From: Citricoccus sp. K5
GTDB taxonomy: Bacteria; Actinomycetota; Actinomycetes; Actinomycetales; Micrococcaceae
Reading direction: 5' to 3'
NCBI RefSeq assembly: GCF_902506195.1
Contig: NZ_LR732817.1
Location: 2,943,407-3,007,406 of the forward strand
Length of the DNA stretch: 64,000 bases
The translations under genes and the position numbers were made by a program. Below the pieces are notes generated by a model. It ran no database searches. It had not been told where the DNA came from and saw only the letters and a list, made by a program, of their open reading frames with translations. This document shows positions 8,843-18,448 of the stretch, piece after piece; positions within the stretch are counted from its first letter, which is position 1; each line of letters opens with the position of its first letter.

Positions 8843-9468
8843 GAAAGCTTCCTGTAGAGGTCCTGATAGAGGTCAAGGGCGTCGTCCACGGAGGACTGTG
8901 CGAGATATCCGCCGGCCGCGCCACGGGTCACGATGAGATAGCGCAGCGGGACGCCGGCCGCCATGGTGAGCATGCGGGCTGTCCGCTCCACGCTGTGGCC
9001 GTTGAGCCCGCCGGACCATGCCGGGTGGTCGGCCATGGCCGTGGCGATCATCTGATAGACGAGGTCCTCGCCCTGCATCATCATTTCCCGGCGCCGCAAC
9101 AGCAGGTGCGGGAACTTCTCGAAGAGTCTGCTCCGCCGGTCAGCATCACCCTCCGCGTACGTGCTCCGGCCGACGGTCAGCAGGAGTTCCGTGGTGCGGT
9201 GAATGAGCCCCTCTTCATCGAGGAAGTCCTCGGGAAGTTCAGGCGCGCTGGGCGGCATCACGCCGAGAATGGCATCTTCCTTGGTGGGGAAGTAGTTGAA
9301 GAATGTCCGTTGGGAGATTCCAGCCTCGCTGGCAATGGCCTCGACGGTGACGTGCTTGGTGTCATCATCGAGGGCGAGTTCTGCGGCAGCGTCATGGATG
9401 GCGTGCCAGGTCTCGGTCTTCTTGCGCTCGCGAAGGGACGTCGAAGCAGGGGTATCCGTGGGGGGCAT
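8839..9468 (-). CDS. TetR-family repressor of the adjacent exporter
   Basis: 209 residues from ATG 9468. The N-terminal helix-turn-helix reads TVEAIASEAGISQRTFFNYFPTKEDAIL (about 45-72), a standard TetR DNA-binding domain; the C-terminal helices are family-specific. On the minus strand AAAAAT (9474-9479) sits a few bases before this ATG, suggesting a leaderless mRNA; a GTG at 9492 is the alternative. A palindrome at 9503-9518 lies just upstream. It shares a 4-bp overlap with the DHA2 exporter gene, so it probably represses its own operon and is released by the exported compound. Confidence 0.9.
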   Translation of the reverse strand: MPPTDTPASTSLRERKKTETWHAIHDAAAELALDDDTKHVTVEAIASEAGISQRTFFNYFPTKEDAILGVMPPSAPELPEDFLDEEGLIHRTTELLLTVGRSTYAEGDADRRSRLFEKFPHLLLRRREMMMQGEDLVYQMIATAMADHPAWSGGLNGHSVERTARMLTMAAGVPLRYLIVTRGAAGGYLAQSSVDDALDLYQDLYRKLS

Positions 9469-9502
9469 GCCTCTATTTTTGCACGACTGCACTTATTGCG
9501 CA

Positions 9503-9518
9503 ACTGCAAAATTGCAGT
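9503..9518. promoter_or_regulatory. Palindromic operator upstream of TetR-exporter operon
   Basis: ACTGCAA-AA-TTGCAGT is a perfect 7-2-7 inverted repeat within an AT-rich stretch upstream of the TetR start. Further half-sites (TGCGCAA, TGCAC) follow toward the gene. It is the best candidate for the TetR-protein binding site; binding is inferred from position. Confidence 0.6.
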
Positions 9519-9526
9519 GATGCAGC

Positions 9527-9913
9527 TCACCCCAGGCGTGCTGGGTCAGGCTGCGCAGCCTGCTCCTCCGCCATGCGGCGCACCTTGGCGATCTCCATGC
9601 CCTTGACCTGGTCCAACAACTCTCCGAGGGCAGTACCGGGCAGGGCTCCGGCCTGGGAGAAGACCAGCACGCCACCGCGGAAGGCCATCAGCGTGGGGAT
9701 GGACGTGATGCCGGCCATCGCGGCCAGCTGCTGCTCGGCCTCGGTGTCCACCTTGGCGAACACCACATCGGGGTGCCGTTCGGAGGCAGCCTCGAACACG
9801 GGGGCGAACTGGCGGCACGGGCCGCACCACGCGGCCCAGAAATCCACCAGGACGGTGTCATTCTCAGCAACGGCGGTGCCGAAGGTCTCTACGGAGAGGT
9901 CAACGGTGGCCAT
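9527..9913 (-). CDS. Thioredoxin
   Basis: 128 residues from ATG 9913, chosen for its AGGAG ribosome site (upstream in-frame codons add an unlikely extension). The fold is evident from VDFWAAWCGPCRQFAPVFEAA with the redox-active CGPC, the cis-Pro motif SIPTLMAFRGG and the closing helix. The C-terminal about 20 residues (MAEEQAAQPDPARLG) extend beyond the usual 108-residue core. It should reduce protein disulfides in the cytoplasm. It is a single-gene unit; no thioredoxin reductase is nearby. Confidence 0.93.
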   Translation of the reverse strand: MATVDLSVETFGTAVAENDTVLVDFWAAWCGPCRQFAPVFEAASERHPDVVFAKVDTEAEQQLAAMAGITSIPTLMAFRGGVLVFSQAGALPGTALGELLDQVKGMEIAKVRRMAEEQAAQPDPARLG

Positions 9914-9973
9914 GGGGCTCCTGTCAGGAGAGAGGTCGGAATCTACACCCCTCAACCCGTCCGCCCCGGCCTG

Positions 9974-10489
9974 CTATTCCTGGGCGCGCGCCAGCTCGGT
10001 CAGCAGCCGGGCCAACTCGGCCTGGTCGGGCGGGGACAGCACAGAGAAATAGTCGCCGGCCTCCCGGCGCCGGGCCTCACGGACGTCTTCCCGCAGCTGG
10101 ACGCCGGCCGTGGACAGGCTGATGCGGGTGGCCCGCCGGTCCTCGGGGTCGGGCCGGCGCTCCACGAGCCCCTTGGCCTCGAGCTGGTCGATGACCTCGG
10201 TGGCCGAGCGCGCGGCGATCCGCAGGCGGTCGGCAATGTCCTTCAGGCGCAGGCCCTCCTCGATATGCCGGCCCGCCTCCTGGCAACGGCGGTGGTCAGC
10301 ACACGCCCCGTGACCATCCGGCCCATGCCCGTGGGCACCACCCCCCACGGCCTGCAGGGCCCGGAACTGATACGGCGTCAGGTCGAAGGGGGCCAGCTGA
10401 TGACTCCAGCGGTGGCGCAGCCGGCGGAAGGCGGCGTGCATGAGGTCGCCGAGGTCGGGGGTCTCGGCCGGGGGGCCACCAGCAGTCAT
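9974..10489 (-). CDS. MarR-family regulator with a His/Cys-rich insertion
   Basis: 171 residues from ATG 10489; on the minus strand TAGGAT plus 7 nt precedes that ATG, so the mRNA is probably leaderless. The MarR winged helix is clear: LTPYQFRALQAV, then LRLKDIADRLRIAARSATEVIDQLEAKGLVERR, then DRRATRISLSTAG in the wing. Between the first helix block and the recognition region there is an extra segment of about 28 residues, GGGAHGHGPDGHGACADH continuing to EEG, with six His and two Cys, not usual for MarR proteins and possibly metal-binding. It is divergent from an ABC exporter, with a palindrome between them, so it probably represses both. Confidence 0.88.
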   Translation of the reverse strand: MTAGGPPAETPDLGDLMHAAFRRLRHRWSHQLAPFDLTPYQFRALQAVGGGAHGHGPDGHGACADHRRCQEAGRHIEEGLRLKDIADRLRIAARSATEVIDQLEAKGLVERRPDPEDRRATRISLSTAGVQLREDVREARRREAGDYFSVLSPPDQAELARLLTELARAQE

Positions 10490-10510
10490 GCCCCTCATCC
10501 TACGCGATTA

Positions 10511-10546
10511 TTGACTTCCAACCTCTTAGTGAGGTAACCTCTCTAA
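10511..10546 (+). promoter_or_regulatory. Promoter with MarR-type operator for the ABC exporter
   Basis: TTGACT at 10511-10516 is a good -35 for the rightward exporter. An inverted repeat TTAGTGAGGT-A-ACCTCTCTAA (10526-10546, one mismatch) covers the expected -10 (TAACCT, 10535-10540). A regulator bound here would block the exporter promoter and lie close to the MarR gene promoter (TAGGAT on the minus strand at 10497-10502). Confidence 0.65.
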
Positions 10547-10565
10547 GTCTCCTGAAGGGAGGACC

Positions 10566-12494
10566 ATGAGCAACTCCGCCCCCCACACCCCCTCCGACCC
10601 GCCCAGCGGCGGAGGCCGCGGCCCAGCCAAGGTGGACCCGGCTGACAAGACCCAACTGCAGCGCCACCCCGTGTCCCTGCGCCGCATCGCGGCGCTCTTC
10701 ACCCCGCACAAGGTGACCATCACCGTCGTCGTGCTGTTGATCTCCGTCTCCTCGGTCGTCAATCTTGCCCAGCCGTTCCTGGTCCGCGGGGTGATCGATG
10801 ACGCCTTGCCGAACCGGGACCTCTCCCTGTTGGCCCTCCTGGCCGGTGCGATGGTCGCCGTGGCGGCCGTGACCGCCGTGATCGGCGTGGTCCAGACGTG
10901 GATGGCCACGCAGATGGGTCAGCGGGTCATGCACACCCTGCGCGTCAAGCTCTTCACGCACCTGCAGCAGCAGTCGCTGGCGTTCTTCACCAGGACCCGC
11001 GGCGGCGAGGTCCAGTCCCGCCTGACGCATGACATCGCAGGCATGCAGTCCGTGGTCACATCCACCGCCACGGGCGTCGCCACCAACCTGACCACCACGG
11101 TGGCCACCGCCGTCGCCATGGTGGCCCTGTCCCCGCAGCTCTCGCTGATCTCCCTCGTGGTGCTGCCGCCGGCCATCTGGCTCTCCCGCCGGGTGGCCAT
11201 GATCCGACGCGCCGTCACCGCCGAACGCCAGCAGACGCTCGCGGCGCTGCACACCCAGGTGGAGGAGGGCCTCTCCGTCTCCGGCGTGCGCCTGACCAAG
11301 ACCCTCGGCACCACCGAGCGGGACGCCCGCCGCTTCACCGACCGCTCCGAGGCGCTCTTGGGCCTGGAGATGCGCTCCCAACTGGCTGGCCGCTGGCGGA
11401 TGGCCACCATGCAGATCATCTTCGCCGCCATCCCCGCCGTCATCTACCTGGCCGCCGGCTTCCCGGCGACCTCCGGCGGCATGACCATCGGCACGCTCGT
11501 GGCGTTCACCGCCCTACAGGGCACCGTGTTCCGCCCCGTCATGGGCCTGCTCGACATCGGCGTCCAGTGGGTCACCGCGCTGGCCTTCTTCTCCCGCATC
11601 TTCGAATACCTCGACCTCGATCCCGAGTTGAAGCCGCCGTCCTCACCCGCCGCGATCGAGCCGAAACAGGTCCGTGGCGAGGTGCGCTTCGAGAACGTCT
11701 CCTTCGCCTACGACGACGGCGCCGCCCCCACCGCGGACGGCGCGCCTGCCGCGGGGCGCAACCCGGGGACCGGGCCACGCCACGTGCTCGACGGCATCGA
11801 CCTGGTGATCCCGGCTGGGACGTCCACGGCCGTCGTCGGCCCCACGGGGTCAGGCAAGTCCACGCTCGCGTCACTGCTGCCCCGGCTGTATGACGCCACG
11901 GGAGGCCGGGTGACGATCGACGGGACTGATGTCAGGGACATCGCCCCGCAGGACCTGGCGAGGATGGTCGGGGTGGTCTCCCAGGAGACGTATCTGATCC
12001 ACGCCTCTGTGCGGGAGAACCTGCTCCTCGCGGACCCGGAGGCCACCGATGCCCGCCTCTGGGAAGTCCTGGGCGCCGCCTCGCTGGCTGACACCATCGC
12101 GGCCCTGCCCGACGGGCTGGACACCCTGGTCGGCGCCCGCGGACACCGCTTCTCCGGCGGCGAGCAGCAGCGGCTGGCCATCGCCCGGACCATCCTGCGC
12201 GATCCTCCCGTGCTGGTCCTGGACGAGGCGACCTCCGCGCTGGACAACACCACCGAGGCCCGCGTCCAGGCCGCCCTGGACCGCCTCTCCGTGGGCCGCA
12301 CCACGCTGATGATCGCCCACCGCCTGTCCACGGTCACCGAGGCGGACCAGGTCGTGGTGCTCGGCGCCGGCCGGATCGTGGAGCAGGGACCTCCGGCTGC
12401 GCTCCTGGCCGGGAATGGCCCGTTCGCTCTCCTTGCCGCCCGCGGCGAACAGCCGACGGTCACGGCCCTCAGATCGCCAGTCGCCACGGGCTAG
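10566..12494 (+). CDS. ABC exporter half-transporter (fused TM and ATPase domains)
   Basis: 642 residues. The first about 340 form a six-helix type IV exporter membrane domain; the ATPase domain follows with Walker A GPTGSGKST, Q-loop GVVSQETYL, signature FSGGEQQRLAIAR, Walker B VLVLDEATSALD and the H-loop IAHRLSTVTEADQ. A Gly/Ala/Pro-rich insertion (DGAAPTADGAPAAGRNPG) sits between the first ATPase strands. It has to work as a homodimer or with a partner, because no second half-transporter adjoins it. A GGGAGG ribosome site precedes the ATG. Divergence from MarR suggests export of a toxic compound such as a drug. Confidence 0.93.
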   Translation: MSNSAPHTPSDPPSGGGRGPAKVDPADKTQLQRHPVSLRRIAALFTPHKVTITVVVLLISVSSVVNLAQPFLVRGVIDDALPNRDLSLLALLAGAMVAVAAVTAVIGVVQTWMATQMGQRVMHTLRVKLFTHLQQQSLAFFTRTRGGEVQSRLTHDIAGMQSVVTSTATGVATNLTTTVATAVAMVALSPQLSLISLVVLPPAIWLSRRVAMIRRAVTAERQQTLAALHTQVEEGLSVSGVRLTKTLGTTERDARRFTDRSEALLGLEMRSQLAGRWRMATMQIIFAAIPAVIYLAAGFPATSGGMTIGTLVAFTALQGTVFRPVMGLLDIGVQWVTALAFFSRIFEYLDLDPELKPPSSPAAIEPKQVRGEVRFENVSFAYDDGAAPTADGAPAAGRNPGTGPRHVLDGIDLVIPAGTSTAVVGPTGSGKSTLASLLPRLYDATGGRVTIDGTDVRDIAPQDLARMVGVVSQETYLIHASVRENLLLADPEATDARLWEVLGAASLADTIAALPDGLDTLVGARGHRFSGGEQQRLAIARTILRDPPVLVLDEATSALDNTTEARVQAALDRLSVGRTTLMIAHRLSTVTEADQVVVLGAGRIVEQGPPAALLAGNGPFALLAARGEQPTVTALRSPVATG

Positions 12495-12633
12495 CCAGGC
12501 CACCGGGGGCCGTGCCTAGGGTGGCCACGGACCCACCCCAGTCCTGCAGTCCGGGATCCCGTCCCGCACGACGTCGTCGGCGCCTTCCGCGCCACAGGTC
12601 ACGGCCTGCAGGGCCCGACGAAAGGCCAGTTCC

Positions 12634-14862
12634 ATGCCCGAGCAGCAGCCTCCGATCCCCGGCTCCCCCGGCAGCACCGAACCCACCATCGAGGAGCCCA
12701 CCACTCCGGCCGGGCCGCTGCCGCCCTCGCCGGACCAGTCCGGGCCGGCCACCGTGTCCCCCACCGGCCAGGAGACGGGCACCCCACAGGAGAAGGTGGC
12801 CCAGGGCGGGAAGTTCCTCACCACCGCACACGGCGCCCGACTGAAGGACTCCGACCACTCCCTGCGGGCCGGCGCGCGGGGTCCGGCGCTGCTGCAGGAC
12901 CACCACTTCCGCGAGAAGATCAGCCACTTCGACCACGAGCGGATCCCCGAGCGGGTGGTCCACGCCCGGGGCGCCGGGGCCCACGGCGTCTTCCGCGGCT
13001 ACGGCTCGGCTTCGAAGATCAGCCGGGCCGGTGTGTTCGCCAAGGGCAAGGAGACGGAGGTCTTCGTCCGCTTCTCCACGGTGGTCGGCTCCCGCGGGTC
13101 CTCGGACCTGGCCCGGGACACCCGCGGCTTCGCCACGAAGTTCTACACGGACGAGGGCACCTGGGACCTCGTGGGCAACAACATCCCGGTGTTCTTCATC
13201 CAGGACGCGCTCAAATTCCCGGACGTGGTGCACGCCGTGAAACCACACCCGGACCGGGAGATCCCCCAGGCCCAATCCGCCCATGACACCTTCTGGGACT
13301 TCGTCTCCCTGCACACCGAGGCCCAGCACCACACCATGTGGAACATGGCCGACCGCGGCATCCCGCGCTCCTTCCGGATGATGGAGGGCTTCGGGATCCA
13401 CACGTTCCGCCTCATCGCCGAGGACGGCTCCACCGTGCTGGTGAAGTTCCACTGGAAGCCGAAGCTCGGCGTGCACTCCGTAACCTGGGAGGAGGCGCAG
13501 ATCATCAGCGGCGCCGATCCGGACTTCCACCGCCGGGACCTCGCCGACGCCATCGAGGCCGGAGCCTTCCCCGAGTGGGAGCTGGGCGTTCAGGTCTTCG
13601 AGGACACCGAGGACCAGATGTTCGCGGGGATCGACCTGCTGGACCCCACCAAGATCGTGCCGGAGGAACTGGTGCCGGTGGAGCCGATCGGCCTGATGAC
13701 CCTGAACAAGAACACCTCGAACTACTTCGCCGAGACCGAGCAGGTGGCTTTCAACCCGAACAACCTCGTCCCGGGCATCGACGTCACCAATGACCCGCTG
13801 CTGCAGGGCCGCCTGTTCTCCTACCTGGACACCCAGATCACCCGACTCGGCGGACCGAACTGGAACCAGCTGCCCATCAACCGCCCGCACGCCGCCGTGA
13901 ATGACATGCTGCGGGACGGCATGCACCAGACCGCGGTGCACACCGGGGTGGCCCCCTACCGGCCGAACTCGCTGGACGGGGGCAACCCCTTCGAGACGCC
14001 CGACGGCGACCGGCCGTTCATCGATCACCCCGCCCCGGTGCCCGCCTCGGTGAAGGAACGGGCCCTGCCGGCCTCGTTCGACGACCACTTCAGCCAGGCC
14101 CGGTTGTTCTTCCAGTCCCTGTCCGAGGTGGAGAAGGAGCACACGGCGCAGGCCTACACCTTCGAGCTCGGCAAGTGCTACGAACAAACCGTCCGCGAGC
14201 GCCAGTTGAAGGCCCTGGCCGCGATCGACTCGACCCTGGCGCAGGTCGTCGCGGATGGGCTGGGCCTGCCGGTGCCGAAGCCGGCGGAGTCCCCGGCCGA
14301 CGTCGTACCATCCCCGGCACTGTCCCAGGTGGGCCGGGAATGGCCCCTCGACGGACGGCAGGTGGGCATCGTGGTCGGACCGGAGGTCGATGCCGGCGAG
14401 CTGTCCGGTGCGGTCACCGCGGTGCACCAGGCCGGACTGGTGCCGCTGGTCATCGCGCCGAGCGGAGGGGATGCCGCCACCCGGCTGCTGGGCAAGGACC
14501 TGACGGCCCAACGCACCTACCTCACCGCCCGGTCCATCGAGTTCGACGCCGTCCTGATCGCCTCGGCGACGCCGCCGGCCCCGGACGCCGCCAATGGGCT
14601 CGACAGCAAGGTCGGGGCCTCCACCCCGGACGGCATCGATCCCCGGGTCTCCCTGCTGCTGGGCGAGGTGTGGCGCCAGGCCAAGGCCATCGGTGCCTAC
14701 GGGGCCGGCGAGGACGTGCTGCGCACGGCCGGGTACCTGGAGGGTGCCGGCGTCGTCACCGGTGCCGGCGGCGAGGAAGCGGTCCAGCAGCTGCTGCGCC
14801 TGATGCCCGCGCACCGGGTCTGGGATCGGTTCCCGACGACGGGCCGCTTCGCGACCGCCTGA
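12634..14862 (+). CDS. katE: Large-subunit catalase (HPII/KatE type)
   Basis: 742 residues, the length of clade II catalases. After a Pro-rich leader of about 55 residues come the essential His110 in VVHARG, the distal Asn in [17 protein letters not shown] and the proximal heme Tyr in [15 protein letters not shown]. The C-terminal about 150 residues (from [13 protein letters not shown]) form the amidotransferase-like domain typical of large catalases. It decomposes hydrogen peroxide in the cytoplasm. GAAAGG is the ribosome site; a possible -10 TAGGGT lies at 12517-12522, which would give a leader of about 110 nt. No oxidative-stress regulator adjoins. Confidence 0.96.
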   Translation: MPEQQPPIPGSPGSTEPTIEEPTTPAGPLPPSPDQSGPATVSPTGQETGTPQEKVAQGGKFLTTAHGARLKDSDHSLRAGARGPALLQDHHFREKISHFDHERIPERVVHARGAGAHGVFRGYGSASKISRAGVFAKGKETEVFVRFSTVVGSRGSSDLARDTRGFATKFYTDEGTWDLVGNNIPVFFIQDALKFPDVVHAVKPHPDREIPQAQSAHDTFWDFVSLHTEAQHHTMWNMADRGIPRSFRMMEGFGIHTFRLIAEDGSTVLVKFHWKPKLGVHSVTWEEAQIISGADPDFHRRDLADAIEAGAFPEWELGVQVFEDTEDQMFAGIDLLDPTKIVPEELVPVEPIGLMTLNKNTSNYFAETEQVAFNPNNLVPGIDVTNDPLLQGRLFSYLDTQITRLGGPNWNQLPINRPHAAVNDMLRDGMHQTAVHTGVAPYRPNSLDGGNPFETPDGDRPFIDHPAPVPASVKERALPASFDDHFSQARLFFQSLSEVEKEHTAQAYTFELGKCYEQTVRERQLKALAAIDSTLAQVVADGLGLPVPKPAESPADVVPSPALSQVGREWPLDGRQVGIVVGPEVDAGELSGAVTAVHQAGLVPLVIAPSGGDAATRLLGKDLTAQRTYLTARSIEFDAVLIASATPPAPDAANGLDSKVGASTPDGIDPRVSLLLGEVWRQAKAIGAYGAGEDVLRTAGYLEGAGVVTGAGGEEAVQQLLRLMPAHRVWDRFPTTGRFATA

Positions 14863-14900
14863 TCCGGCCCCGCTCCGCCCCAGCATCCGGCCGCCCCTCC

Positions 14901-14951
14901 GGCCCGCCGCCGGCCACGGCGCCTCCATCGGCGTCTGACCTGCGGCGGGCC
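14901..14951 (+). terminator. Inverted repeat after katE, probable terminator
   Basis: GGCCCGCCGC (14901-14910) and GCGGCGGGCC (14942-14951) are perfect complements with a 31-nt loop that can pair further inside. There is no T tract. It lies between katE and the next promoter, so a termination role is likely but not certain. Confidence 0.45.
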
Positions 14952-14979
14952 GGTCTGGGGTGCCGGTTAGGATCGGGGC

Positions 14980-15738
14980 GTGAGCGATGACAACAGCCCC
15001 ACCCTGCCCGGTCTCCGCCAGGGCAGGTCAGCCGCTTGGCTTCCGTTCCTCCTGAGCGTGCTCGCCCTGGCGGCCGTCGTTGTCTGGGGACTCCGGGTCT
15101 ACCCCGACCTGCCCGAGACCATACCCACGCACTGGGGCCCCGGCGGGGTACCCGATGCCTGGGAGGAGAAGTCCTTCGGCACCGTGTTCATGCCGCAGAT
15201 GATCGCCGCCGGCACCACCGCGCTGATGGCGGTCCTGGCGCTCATCATCCCCGCGCTCATGAACCCGCCGAAGGATCCCTCGGCGTGGAAGCGGTACCGG
15301 CTGGAGGGTGCCGAGCGTGCCACCATCTCCGTGCTGGGCTGGATCTCCCTGTTGACCGTGTTGTTCGTCGGGTACCTCGGCGTCCAAGGCTGGGTCACGC
15401 CGGATGAGGTCTCTTTCAAGTGGCCGATGGCCCTCTACCTCCTCCTGGTCTTCCTCATGATCTTCCTGCCCTACCGGCGCTGGAGCCGCTGGGCAGACGC
15501 CCAGGCTGGCGAGCACGGCTTCACTCCCACCGCAGAGGAACAGGCCGAGGAGAAGCTCTGGCTCCCCGGGGGGATCTACAACAACCCGGATGAGCCGCTG
15601 ATCTTGGTCCCCAAGCGGGAGGGCCACGGCACCGGGGCCACCATCAACGTGGGCAATCGCGCCGGCCGGATCACCGTGATCGTGTTCCTCGTCGTGTTCG
15701 TGGGTGGCCCGTTGGCGCTCGTCTTCGCGGTCGGCTGA
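14980..15738 (+). CDS. DUF1648-domain membrane protein
   Basis: 252 residues with five or six membrane helices. The N-terminal DUF1648 signature [22 protein letters not shown] follows the first helix; later segments are a soluble loop (about 170-215) and two C-terminal helices. Related proteins (SdpI-like group in Bacillus) can confer immunity to peptide toxins, but a role here is not evident. The GTG at 14980 follows TAGGAT (14968-14973) by 6 nt, which indicates a leaderless mRNA and fixes the start. Confidence 0.72.
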   Translation: MSDDNSPTLPGLRQGRSAAWLPFLLSVLALAAVVVWGLRVYPDLPETIPTHWGPGGVPDAWEEKSFGTVFMPQMIAAGTTALMAVLALIIPALMNPPKDPSAWKRYRLEGAERATISVLGWISLLTVLFVGYLGVQGWVTPDEVSFKWPMALYLLLVFLMIFLPYRRWSRWADAQAGEHGFTPTAEEQAEEKLWLPGGIYNNPDEPLILVPKREGHGTGATINVGNRAGRITVIVFLVVFVGGPLALVFAVG

Positions 15739-15820
15739 TCGGTTCCCGCGTCATAGTCGATCTGGCGATGGTGCCGGTGGAGGCTCGTCCACGCAGGGGT
15801 ACCCGGATACCGTGGAGAGC

Positions 15821-17287
15821 GTGAGCCGCTTTCCCCAACCCACCCTGTCCCTGCAGGCGAACTTCGCCTCCGATCTGCCGGAACTGGCCATCCCGTGGCA
15901 GGCCGAGGAGACCCCGGAGCCGCGGCTGTTGGTGGTCAACGAACCATTGGCCGCCGATCTCGGCCTGGATCCGGAGTGGCTTCGCAGTCAGGACGGCGTC
16001 AGCCTCCTGACCGGCAACCGCGTACCCGAAGGTGCCACACCCGTGGCCCAGGCCTATGCGGGACATCAGTTCGGCTCCTACGTCCCCCGGCTGGGTGACG
16101 GCCGGGCCCTGTTGCTGGGCGAGATCACGGACACCGGCGGCCATCGGCGGGACATCCACCTCAAGGGTTCCGGGCGCACGCCCTTCGCCCGCGGCGGGGA
16201 CGGGCGGGCCGTCGTCGGGCCCATGCTCCGGGAGTACCTCATCAGCGAGGCCATGCACGGGCTCGGCATCCGGACGACCCGCTCGCTGGGGGTGGTCGCC
16301 ACCGGCCGGACCGTCCTGCGCGAGGAGGGTCCGTTGCGCGGGGCCGTGCTCGCCCGGGTGGCGGCCAGCCACCTGCGCGTCGGCAGTTTCCAGTACGCCC
16401 GCAACCATGAGGATCCTGCGCTGCTCCGCCGCCTGGCGGACCAGGCCGTGGCCCTGCACTATCCGACGGCGGCTCAGGACGAGAACCCTTACCTGTCCCT
16501 GCTGCGCGGCGTCTTCAGGGCGCAGGCCGGCCTGGTGGCCCAGTGGCTGCTGGTCGGGTTCGTGCACGGGGTGATGAACACGGACAACATGACCATCTCC
16601 GGCGAGACCATCGACTACGGCCCCTGCGCCTTCATGGACGCCTTCGACCGCAACGCCGTGTACAGCTCCATCGACACCGGCGGGCGCTATGCCTACGGGA
16701 ACCAGCCGGCGGTCGCCCAATGGAACCTGGCCCGCTTCGCCGAGGCCCTGCTGCCGTTGCTGGACGAGAACGAGGACCGGGCGGTGGCCCTGGCCACCGA
16801 GGCCCTGGGAGAGTTCCCCCGGGAGTTCGGGACCGCCTTCTCGGCCGGCATGCGCCGCAAGCTGGGCCTGCCGGCGGATTCCCCGGACAAGACCGTCGGC
16901 CCGCTGATCGATGACCTCCTCGCCCTGCTGCACCAGGACCACGTGGACTACACCCAGTTCTTACGCCGCCTGGGCCAGGCCGCTCGCGGAGACCTAAGCC
17001 CGGTGCAGGCCGTGTTCACCGACCGGCCCACCCTCGACGCCTGGATCGAGCGCTGGCAGTCCTTCACCCCGGATCCCGAGTCGATGGAGCGCGCGAATCC
17101 GGCGTATATCCCCCGCAACCATCTGGTCGAGGAGGCCCTCGAAGCCGCATCGGCCGATGACCTGGCGCCCCTGTACCGACTGCTGGAGGCCGTCAGCGAG
17201 CCCTTCCGCGAACGCCCCGGCTTCGAGCGCTACGCGGAGTCCCCGCCAGAGGACTTCGGTCAGTACCGCACCTACTGCGGGACCTGA
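15821..17287 (+). CDS. selO: Protein adenylyltransferase SelO (YdiU family)
   Basis: 488 residues from GTG 15821, the family length. The start is set by TACCGT (15808-15813) 7 nt upstream, a leaderless promoter. Pseudokinase-fold motifs seen are [61 protein letters not shown] and the metal/nucleotide site [21 protein letters not shown]. The family transfers AMP from ATP to Ser/Thr/Tyr of target proteins and is linked to redox stress. The C-terminal CGT-stop lacks the CxxC-type ending with selenocysteine seen in eukaryotes. Confidence 0.93.
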   Translation: MSRFPQPTLSLQANFASDLPELAIPWQAEETPEPRLLVVNEPLAADLGLDPEWLRSQDGVSLLTGNRVPEGATPVAQAYAGHQFGSYVPRLGDGRALLLGEITDTGGHRRDIHLKGSGRTPFARGGDGRAVVGPMLREYLISEAMHGLGIRTTRSLGVVATGRTVLREEGPLRGAVLARVAASHLRVGSFQYARNHEDPALLRRLADQAVALHYPTAAQDENPYLSLLRGVFRAQAGLVAQWLLVGFVHGVMNTDNMTISGETIDYGPCAFMDAFDRNAVYSSIDTGGRYAYGNQPAVAQWNLARFAEALLPLLDENEDRAVALATEALGEFPREFGTAFSAGMRRKLGLPADSPDKTVGPLIDDLLALLHQDHVDYTQFLRRLGQAARGDLSPVQAVFTDRPTLDAWIERWQSFTPDPESMERANPAYIPRNHLVEEALEAASADDLAPLYRLLEAVSEPFRERPGFERYAESPPEDFGQYRTYCGT

Positions 17288-17291
17288 ACGG

Positions 17292-17825
17292 TCAGGGCGT
17301 CCGGTCCACGGCGACCAGCCGGACGTCCGCCAACCGCCCGTCCTGCACCGCAGCGGTCATCAGGGTGCACTCGGGTTGCCTCCGGCGGTCCGTCGGCGAA
17401 CCCGGATTCAACAGTCGCAGGCCGGGATTCGCCGTTTCGTCGCCGGCCACCGAGTCCCAAGGGATGTGGCTGTGGCCGAAGATCAGCACGTCGTCCTCCA
17501 CGAACGCGGTGGCCATCCGCTGTTCCCGGCCACGGGCCGCCCCGGTCTCATGCGTCATGGCGAACCGGACGCCACCGATCTCCACCCGCGCGATCTCTGG
17601 CAGTCGCCGGCGCAACTCCGCGCCGTCATTGTTGCCCCACACGCCCACCAGGCGATGGGCTCGGGCCTGGAGCTCGTCCAGCACCTCCGTAACCTGCCAA
17701 TCCCCGGCATGGAAGACGACGTCGGCCGCCTCCACGGCCTGCCACACCTGCGCGGGGAGGGCGCGCGCCCGGGTGGGGACGTGCGTGTCCGCCAGCAGCA
17801 GCAGGCGGACCGGAGCGGTGGACAT
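17292..17825 (-). CDS. YfcE/MJ0936-type metallophosphodiesterase
   Basis: 177 residues, near the family size. The metal motifs are all present: LLADTHV, HAGDW, GNNDG, THE, GHSHIPW, followed by NPGSPTDRRRQP that is typical of this phosphodiesterase group. It should be a cytoplasmic enzyme of broad or unknown phosphodiester substrate. On the minus strand TAGTCT (17832-17837) lies 6 nt before the ATG, so the mRNA is probably leaderless. Convergent with selO (4-bp gap). Confidence 0.88.
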   Translation of the reverse strand: MSTAPVRLLLLADTHVPTRARALPAQVWQAVEAADVVFHAGDWQVTEVLDELQARAHRLVGVWGNNDGAELRRRLPEIARVEIGGVRFAMTHETGAARGREQRMATAFVEDDVLIFGHSHIPWDSVAGDETANPGLRLLNPGSPTDRRRQPECTLMTAAVQDGRLADVRLVAVDRTP

Positions 17826-17844
17826 GCCCTGAGACTAGCGGCCT

Positions 17845-17876
17845 CGCCGCGGATCGAGTCGTGTCGATCCGCGGCG
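17845..17876 (-). terminator. Terminator hairpin of the VOC gene
   Basis: CGCCGCGGATCGA (17845-17857) and TCGATCCGCGGCG (17864-17876) form a perfect 13-bp stem with the loop GTCGTG, 16 nt beyond the stop of the VOC gene. No T tract follows on the minus strand. Confidence 0.7.
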
Positions 17877-17892
17877 CAGGAAGCAGAAGTGG

Positions 17893-18348
17893 TCAGGCAA
17901 CGGTGACGGTGACGCTCCAAGTGACACCGAACCGGTCGGTGAGCATCCCGAACCCGGCGCTCCAGGCCGACGCAGCCAGCGGCTCCACGATGGTCGCGTC
18001 CACAGCGAGGGCGTCCCAGTAGCCCTGGAGCTCGTCGAGGGTGTCAGAGCCGATCGAGACGAACAGCGCCTGGTCGGTGACGGTGGTGTTGTTCTCGCGG
18101 CGGGTCGAGCCGCCCCCCGCGATCGGGCCGTCAGTCTGGCCAGGGATGTCGTAGCCCATCAGCCGGAAGCCGTTCTCGGCGGCAACGAGACCGAACACCA
18201 CCTTGTCAGCACCAGGAACATCTGCCGGCATGCCGAAATCGGCGTAGGTGTTGATGACGGTGTGACCGCCGAAGACGGACTGGTAGAACTCCAGCGCCGA
18301 GCGCGCGTCGCCACGGAAGTTGAGGTGGGTGGTCGTCTGAATGGTCAT
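17893..18348 (-). CDS. VOC/PhnB-like glyoxalase-fold protein
   Basis: 151 residues from ATG 18348 (AGGAG ribosome site). The pattern LNFRGDARSALEFYQSVFGG at the start, RLMGYDIP in the middle and the closing WSAGFGMLTDRFGVTWSVTV is characteristic of PhnB-like members of the vicinal-oxygen-chelate superfamily. Catalytic activity is unknown; many members of this group are of uncertain function. It is divergent from a WYL-domain regulator that probably controls it. Third-position G/C in this pair is visibly lower than in neighbouring genes. Confidence 0.82.
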   Translation of the reverse strand: MTIQTTTHLNFRGDARSALEFYQSVFGGHTVINTYADFGMPADVPGADKVVFGLVAAENGFRLMGYDIPGQTDGPIAGGGSTRRENNTTVTDQALFVSIGSDTLDELQGYWDALAVDATIVEPLAASAWSAGFGMLTDRFGVTWSVTVTVA

Positions 18349-18448
18349 CTTCACTCCTTGATGAAAGTCGGCCGGATCCGGCCGATGCCTCAACGGTTCC
18401 AGGCGTATAGGCACGTTTCTGTCCTAGACTCGAATTAGGGTGAGAAAC

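Noticed and set aside
12469-14928. 819-codon open frame on the minus strand across katE
   Set aside because: It is the antisense frame of a clear catalase gene, Gly/Val/Gln/His-rich without motifs, a usual artefact of high third-position G+C.
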